Origin: Cephalotus follicularis
Lineage: Eukaryota; Streptophyta; Magnoliopsida; Oxalidales; Cephalotaceae
Assembly (NCBI GenBank): GCA_001972305.1
Contig: BDDD01000876.1
Span: 1 to 64,000 of the forward strand
Length of the DNA: 64,000 nt
Direction of reading: 5' to 3'
Shown here: positions 59,596-64,000 of the stretch, in pieces
How positions within the stretch are numbered: position 1 is the first letter of the stretch
Layout: each line of letters begins with the position of its first letter
The notes under the pieces: model-generated
Databases searched by the model: none
The model's input: the letters and a program-made list of their open reading frames with translations, nothing else
Told to the model about the DNA's origin: nothing
Translations under genes and position numbers: made by a program

Positions 59596-60250
59596 TTATC
59601 CCGCCAAACCAAGGAAATTGCGCACCTCCGTCACATTCTTTGGTTGCGGCCAGTCTCTCACTACTTCAGTCTTTGACGGATCCACCGTCAAACCTTCCCC
59701 AGATAAGATGTGACAAAGAAAGATCACATGATCAAGCCAGAACTCGCACTTGCCGAACTTGGCATACAACCGGTGTTCTTTGAGAACCTGCAATACCATT
59801 CTCAGATGCCGAGTGTGCTCCTCCTCACTCCTCGAGTATACCAGTATATCATCAATGAATACCATGACAAACTGGTCCAAGTACGGTCGAAATACGTCAT
59901 TCATCATTGTCATAAAAGCTTCCGGTGCATTGGTAACACCAAACAGCATCACCAAGAACTCGTAGTGACCATACCATGTTCGGAAGGTAGTCTTCTCAAT
60001 GTCTCCTTCCCTTACTCTCAACTGGTGGTAACCCGATCTCAAATTGATCTTAGAAAACACCCTCGATCCCTGCAACTGATCAAAAAAATCCTCAATGTGG
60101 GGTAAAGGATATTTATTCCTTATAGTTTCCTTGTTTAACATCCGGTAGTCGATACCGAGCCTCATCGACCCATCCTTCTTCTTGACAAAGAGCACAGGTG
60201 CACCCCATGGAGAAACACTGGGTCTAACAAAACCCTTATCAATCAGGTCT
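59596..60250 (-). pseudogene. G2 reverse transcriptase
   Basis: Readable from 'DLIDKGF' at about 60245, with '[13 protein letters not shown]', '[13 protein letters not shown]' and the catalytic '[11 protein letters not shown]'. Both Asp are present, but the upstream 'KLDMKSG' of G1 is 'KINLRSG', so the first catalytic Asp is Asn. A TAA (60250-60252) cuts it from the protease linker and a TAA (59596-59598) ends it in 'GLAG'. Confidence 0.9.
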
Positions 60251-60252
60251 TA

Positions 60253-61925
60253 TAACTGTAGCTTCAGCTCTCGAAACTCAGCCGGAGCCATCCGATAGGG
60301 TGATTTAGAGATAGGAGCCGTTCCAGGAACAAGATCAATAACGAACTCCATACTCCTCTTGGGCGGTAAGGACCCCAAGTCATCAGGAAACACATCCAGA
60401 AATTTGCACACAACTGGAATTTCATCCAAGCTCAAGCCTTTCTCCTTCCTTCGATTAATAACATAGGCCAAATATCCCTCGCATCCCCTCTCCAGGTATC
60501 TCGAAGCACGAATAAATGATATGATCGGTGTCGAGAACCCTTTGATTGAACTGGAAAGTCGTTCTGTCGGGCTGACAAAAATCCACAGTCTTGTGGTAGC
60601 AATCCATACGAGCACGGTGCGCCAATAGCCAATCCATCCCCAATATCACATCGAAGTCACGGATAGGCAACACTATCAAATCTGCGTACAAAGGAATGTC
60701 CGCCATAGACATCTCACAACCTCTATATACCAAGTCAGTATACATAGAAGTCCCAGTCGGTGTGCTCACATCAAGTATATAAGACATGCAGTCAGGGGTG
60801 ACATCTAAGCAAGATGCAAAACGTGCAGATATAAATGAATGTGATGCTCCAGAGTCCATCAGTACTCTAGCAGAATAACCATATATATACAGAGTACCTC
60901 CAACAATAGAAGTCGACTCTGGAACCTCAGTCTGAGCAAGTACAAAAATTCTACCTTTTGCGATGCCCTTGCCGGTGTCCCTCCTCTGCGATGGTCCCGC
61001 AGCCGCACCACTGCTACTCCCTGGTACAGTAGGCGCTGTAGTAGGACTCTTTGGACAGTCCTTCACTGAATGACCAGGTGCCCCGCACCTCAAGCACCAA
61101 CCATTAAATCTCCAGCAGTCCTTTGGTTGATGGCCGGTATGACCACAGTAAAAGCATCCCCCAGATCTAGCATTACTCCCCTGGATGGGAGTAGCCTGTG
61201 AAGCTGTCTGCTGAGACTTGTTCTTTGATGACTTCGTCGGAGAACCACCATCTTGCCACTTTGATGATGCTGGTCGGGACTGCGTAGGGCTCTGTTTACT
61301 CTCTTTTGTGCGAGCTCTCTCAGCCCGGTCCTCACTAGATATCGTTTCCAACAGTCTAGCCTTCTGAGCACCTTCCACATAAGTCGTCAGCTCCATGGCT
61401 CTAATCCTTGACCGAAGATTTGGTCGCAACCCTCTCAGCAATCTCCGTATCTTTTTTGCTTTGTCAGCTACCAGGTAAGGTGTATGTCTGGCTAACTCCA
61501 TGAATCTTTCTTGATATTCAGCAATAGTCATCTCTCCCTGTCGCAACTCCAAGAGCTCATTCTCTTGTCGCTCTTGCTCGATATACGGAACATAAGTCTC
61601 CAAGAACTCAGTCTGGAATCTGTCCCAAGTACTGTCCAGTCCCTGTGTCTCCCATTTTTCCCTAACCATCTCCCACCAAAGAGTGGCCTCACCCCATAGG
61701 CGGTACACAGCAAATCTCAACTTCTGAGCATCAGTACAGTCCATCACCTGAAAGATCTTCTCCAGGTCTTGCAACCATCTCTCAGCAATCATAGCATCAA
61801 GTTCCCCCTTGAAGCTGGGTGGATTCAGCCTCATGAACTTCTCAATATCTCTACCAAAACCATCCTCTCCCGGGCAGTGGTCGGGAGCCCTATGTTGCGG
61901 TCGAGCTTGCGCGTGACATTGAGGT
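60253..61925 (-). pseudogene. G2 gag and protease
   Basis: The frame 61834-60455 holds gag (ERWLQDLEKIFQVM ... GEATLWWEMV), two complete zinc knuckles (CFYCGHTGHQPKDC and CLRCGAPGHSVKDC, residues 227-240 and 247-260 from 61834), and protease ('VLMDSGASHSFIS', residues 324-336, and 'DFDVILGMDWL'). Weak similarity to G1 gag goes on to about 61925. A 5-nt deletion near 60555 shifts the frame, and the linker to RT continues in another frame to 60253. Confidence 0.9.
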
Positions 61926-61929
61926 ACTA

Positions 61930-63246
61930 TCTAGGGTTGACACATATCCTTACCCTAGACCTTAATCGGGGCCAAGCATGACAAGGGATTATAGTGCACG
62001 CGAACCGATGACTTAGAAAATCTGGGTTATGAGGTGTGGGAAAATTAATTAGATTAAATTTTCCATATGGATAATATTAGATATTATTCCAAGAGCATTT
62101 AAATGGTCGAGGACTATTTAGAATGGCTAAACTGAACCCTAGGGGTATTTCGGTAATTTATGAACACCTTCCGTTTTGACCAAGATTTTAAAGGGTCCCT
62201 GCCTTATAATGATTAGATCTTTGATATGTTGGACATATTAAGTCTTGGTGTCAAATATCAGTTGTGTGGATTTTGCATTTCGTGAAAACACGTATGCTTG
62301 ATCTTACTTAATCAATATTCGAAGGATACATGAAACCACTGAAAGAGTTAGACTCTTTATGCTTCACTGGCCAAAAGGCGTTGATGTCTTTTAGAAAGAC
62401 GTCGATTCTTTTCTCTGATAAAGACGTCGATGTCTTTTAGAAAGCATCAATGTGCTTTAGTGCCACGTTGCACAGGCGTCGACGTCTTTTGAAAGGAGTC
62501 GACGTCTTTGAGCAGAACGTGCAACCAGTGCACGATCTCACTTCATGGGAACTACTTCTTTCACATCCTTAACCGGTTTCTCTTGATTTTACACGTTATG
62601 GAAACGTGAGAATCATGGCTTCGGACTCCCAGGGAGTGGAGGCCATGATGCTAAATGAATGGGAGATTGGGAGAGAGAATTGTAGGCTAGTTATAAGCAT
62701 TTCTGCAGAAAATGGAAAAAGTGAGTTGAGACTTTTTGCTGGGCAATTGACCTCGAATTCTTCTCTGCAAGTATGTGTTCCTTCATCTGATAAACACCAA
62801 GCAAAGATTTATCTAGGGTGGATTGATTATTGACTTTATTGGTCATAATCGATACTCCTTTTCTAAGCTAAGTGAGAGAGAGTGTGTGAGTTCAAGCACT
62901 TTGATTTTGCTAGTTGGATTACTTGCTGTTCCTGAGGCTTGGAGAAGATCAAAGGGAATCTACTCAAGCTTGTAGCGGCAAAGAACGAAGGAGCCAACAC
63001 CCACTGGTATAAATTCTTGGTCCTTCTTCCTTATGCCATGTCTGTGTGTCACCATTGTGTGCAATGGTGACACCAATTCAATTCTGTTGATGTTGTGGTG
63101 ATCCATATGGTCTGTGGACGTGCCATAATGGAATGATTTATGTTTTATTGGATGTTCTTCCACTGCATGATTGTATATTTAAATTTTATACTACACCCTA
63201 CACACCTATGTCCATTTTGGCACCGGACTCGGTATAACCGATTCCA
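61930..63246 (+). mobile_element. 5' LTR of another LTR retrotransposon
   Basis: It ends in ACCGATTCCA before a primer-binding site at 63251 and has a TATAAAT near 63010. It shows no similarity to the TGTAACGCCC...GTGTGACA LTRs of the other elements. The left boundary is uncertain: gag similarity of G2 fades between 61867 and 61930 and I found no clear TG end. Length near 1.3 kb would suit a copia element, but no coding sequence is in the window. GACGTCGATGTC motifs occur at 62370-62520. Confidence 0.6.
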
Positions 63247-63250
63247 TCAG

Positions 63251-63262
63251 TGGTATCAGAGC
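63251..63262 (+). other. Primer-binding site (tRNA-iMet)
   Basis: TGGTATCAGAGC, exact, four bases after the LTR end. Confidence 0.9.
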
Positions 63263-64000
63263 GTCCCACATCATCCTTAATTGAATTTGTATGCCTTAGA
63301 TGATGTACTAATTAATAGTTTAATCAATGGATGTTTTTTGTGATGAAACTAAATTTGCTAAGTGCCTTAATGAAAATTGCATGAAATTGGATTTCATTGT
63401 GTTTTTGTGCTGGGAATGTTGTTTAAATGTGTTTAGTATTAAGTTTGGAACATGCATAGTGCATTTGGGAATGTCAGAATGGTATTCCATAGTCTAAACT
63501 ATTGATTTCAACATTTTTCGAAATGCAGAAAATGCCCAGGGGGCTATAGACGTCGACGTCTTTGGTAAGACGTCGATGTCATGTTCAAATTCCCAGGCTA
63601 GACATCGACGTTCTTGATAGAAGTCGATGTCTGGATCATCTTTTGTGAAACGCGTCGATGTTCTTGGTGGACGTCGACGCCTTTTTCAACTGTTCTTATG
63701 AAACGCATTGATGCTCTGTTTTTGCATCGACGCCATGTTCATATTTTTCCAGAAAACACGTCGATGCCTTTGGTAAGGCGTCGACGTCTTTTATAAAAAA
63801 AATAAAACTGTTTTTGTATAAAATGGGATTTTATACATTTTGGCACTTGGAAGATTAAAAATCATTGCTTGATTTAGTGGGAGTTTGGTCAATTAACAAT
63901 CATTGAATTAAATTGTGTAATTGGTTATCATAATTGGCATTTGTTTTAATGGTGGTTTTATTATATTGGATATAATTTAAATCTTATGCACAATGGATGG
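63263..64000 (+). other. Leader of the last element
   Basis: AT-rich sequence without a recognisable ORF follows the primer-binding site. At 63545-63790 it has a GACGTCGACGTC cluster, and nothing else was recognised. Gag, if present, lies beyond the window. Confidence 0.6.
63545..63790. repeat. GACGTCGACGTC cluster outside an LTR
   Basis: CGTCGA-type cores lie at 63551, 63571, 63603, 63622, 63653 and 63672, with more at about 63710-63785. Close pairs are 19-20 bp apart, like the LTR clusters of the gypsy elements. Confidence 0.85.

Larger units (their letters stand above)
54665..61925 (-). mobile_element. G2: Ty3/gypsy chromovirus, 5' end missing
   Basis: 3' LTR, polypurine tract and nearly complete gag-pol in the order of G1, on the minus strand. 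The polyprotein is clearly homologous to G1. The first part of gag, leader, primer-binding site and 5' LTR are absent, replaced near 61.9 kb by another LTR element. The left flank ATATG (54660-54664) is the probable target duplication; its partner is not in the window. Confidence 0.9.

Noticed and set aside
61930..63246. Assignment of the last element to Ty1/copia
   Set aside because: No coding sequence is in the window and the left LTR end could not be fixed, so I left the superfamily open.

Overview
The window looks like repeat-rich heterochromatin, probably pericentromeric, of a flowering plant. I found no intact host gene, no rRNA or tRNA gene and no prokaryotic signal. Nearly every base belongs to LTR retrotransposons of the Ty3/gypsy chromovirus type, inserted into each other and into a ~163-bp satellite array. 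The plant assignment rests on Tekay/Del-like polyproteins with an integrase C-terminal chromodomain, initiator-Met tRNA primer-binding sites (TGGTATCAGAGC), 5-bp target-site duplications (TSDs) and a satellite of nucleosomal length. I cannot name the species.

Layout. 1-2521: LTR of family A, cut by the window edge. 2522-2854, 6373-9014 and 39540-44369: the satellite. 2855-6372: solo LTR, family B. 9015-39539: H2, a decayed minus-strand gypsy element truncated at both ends where it meets satellite. Inside H2's 3' LTR sits H1 (9899-30983), a decayed element with two LTRs. H1's 3' LTR holds solo LTR 10259-14854, which holds solo LTR 12672-14404. H1's internal part holds G1 (19683-25659), the only structurally complete element. 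H2's internal part is also broken by solo LTRs 31794-35293 and 35957-39182. 44370-52792: G3, a plus-strand element with 5' LTR, doubled primer-binding site and gag start, broken by solo LTRs 46123-48649 and 50029-52546. 52793-54664: LTR fragment H3. 54665-~61925: G2, a minus-strand gypsy element with a decayed but readable gag-pol. ~61.9-64 kb: 5' LTR, primer-binding site and leader of another LTR element.

None of the gag-pol copies is intact: G1 and G2 carry stops, frameshifts and lost catalytic residues, and H1 and H2 are older relics. Six or more solo LTRs against one complete element point to frequent LTR-LTR recombination.

The most unusual signal is in the LTRs. They are packed with short palindromes centred on GTCGAC or its CpG-decayed forms. 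There are four sequence classes: GAGTCGACTC, CAGTCGACTG, GACGTCGACGTC and GCGTCGACGGTT. Two of them are spaced at ~21 bp and one at ~30 bp, near two and three turns of the DNA helix. Homologous LTRs carry different classes, and one class also lies in the leader of an apparently unrelated element. Other structure shared by the LTRs is a GC-rich hairpin with changing sequence but kept pairing, a splice-donor-like site, and a block around TTTGTCCTCACTCGGC.
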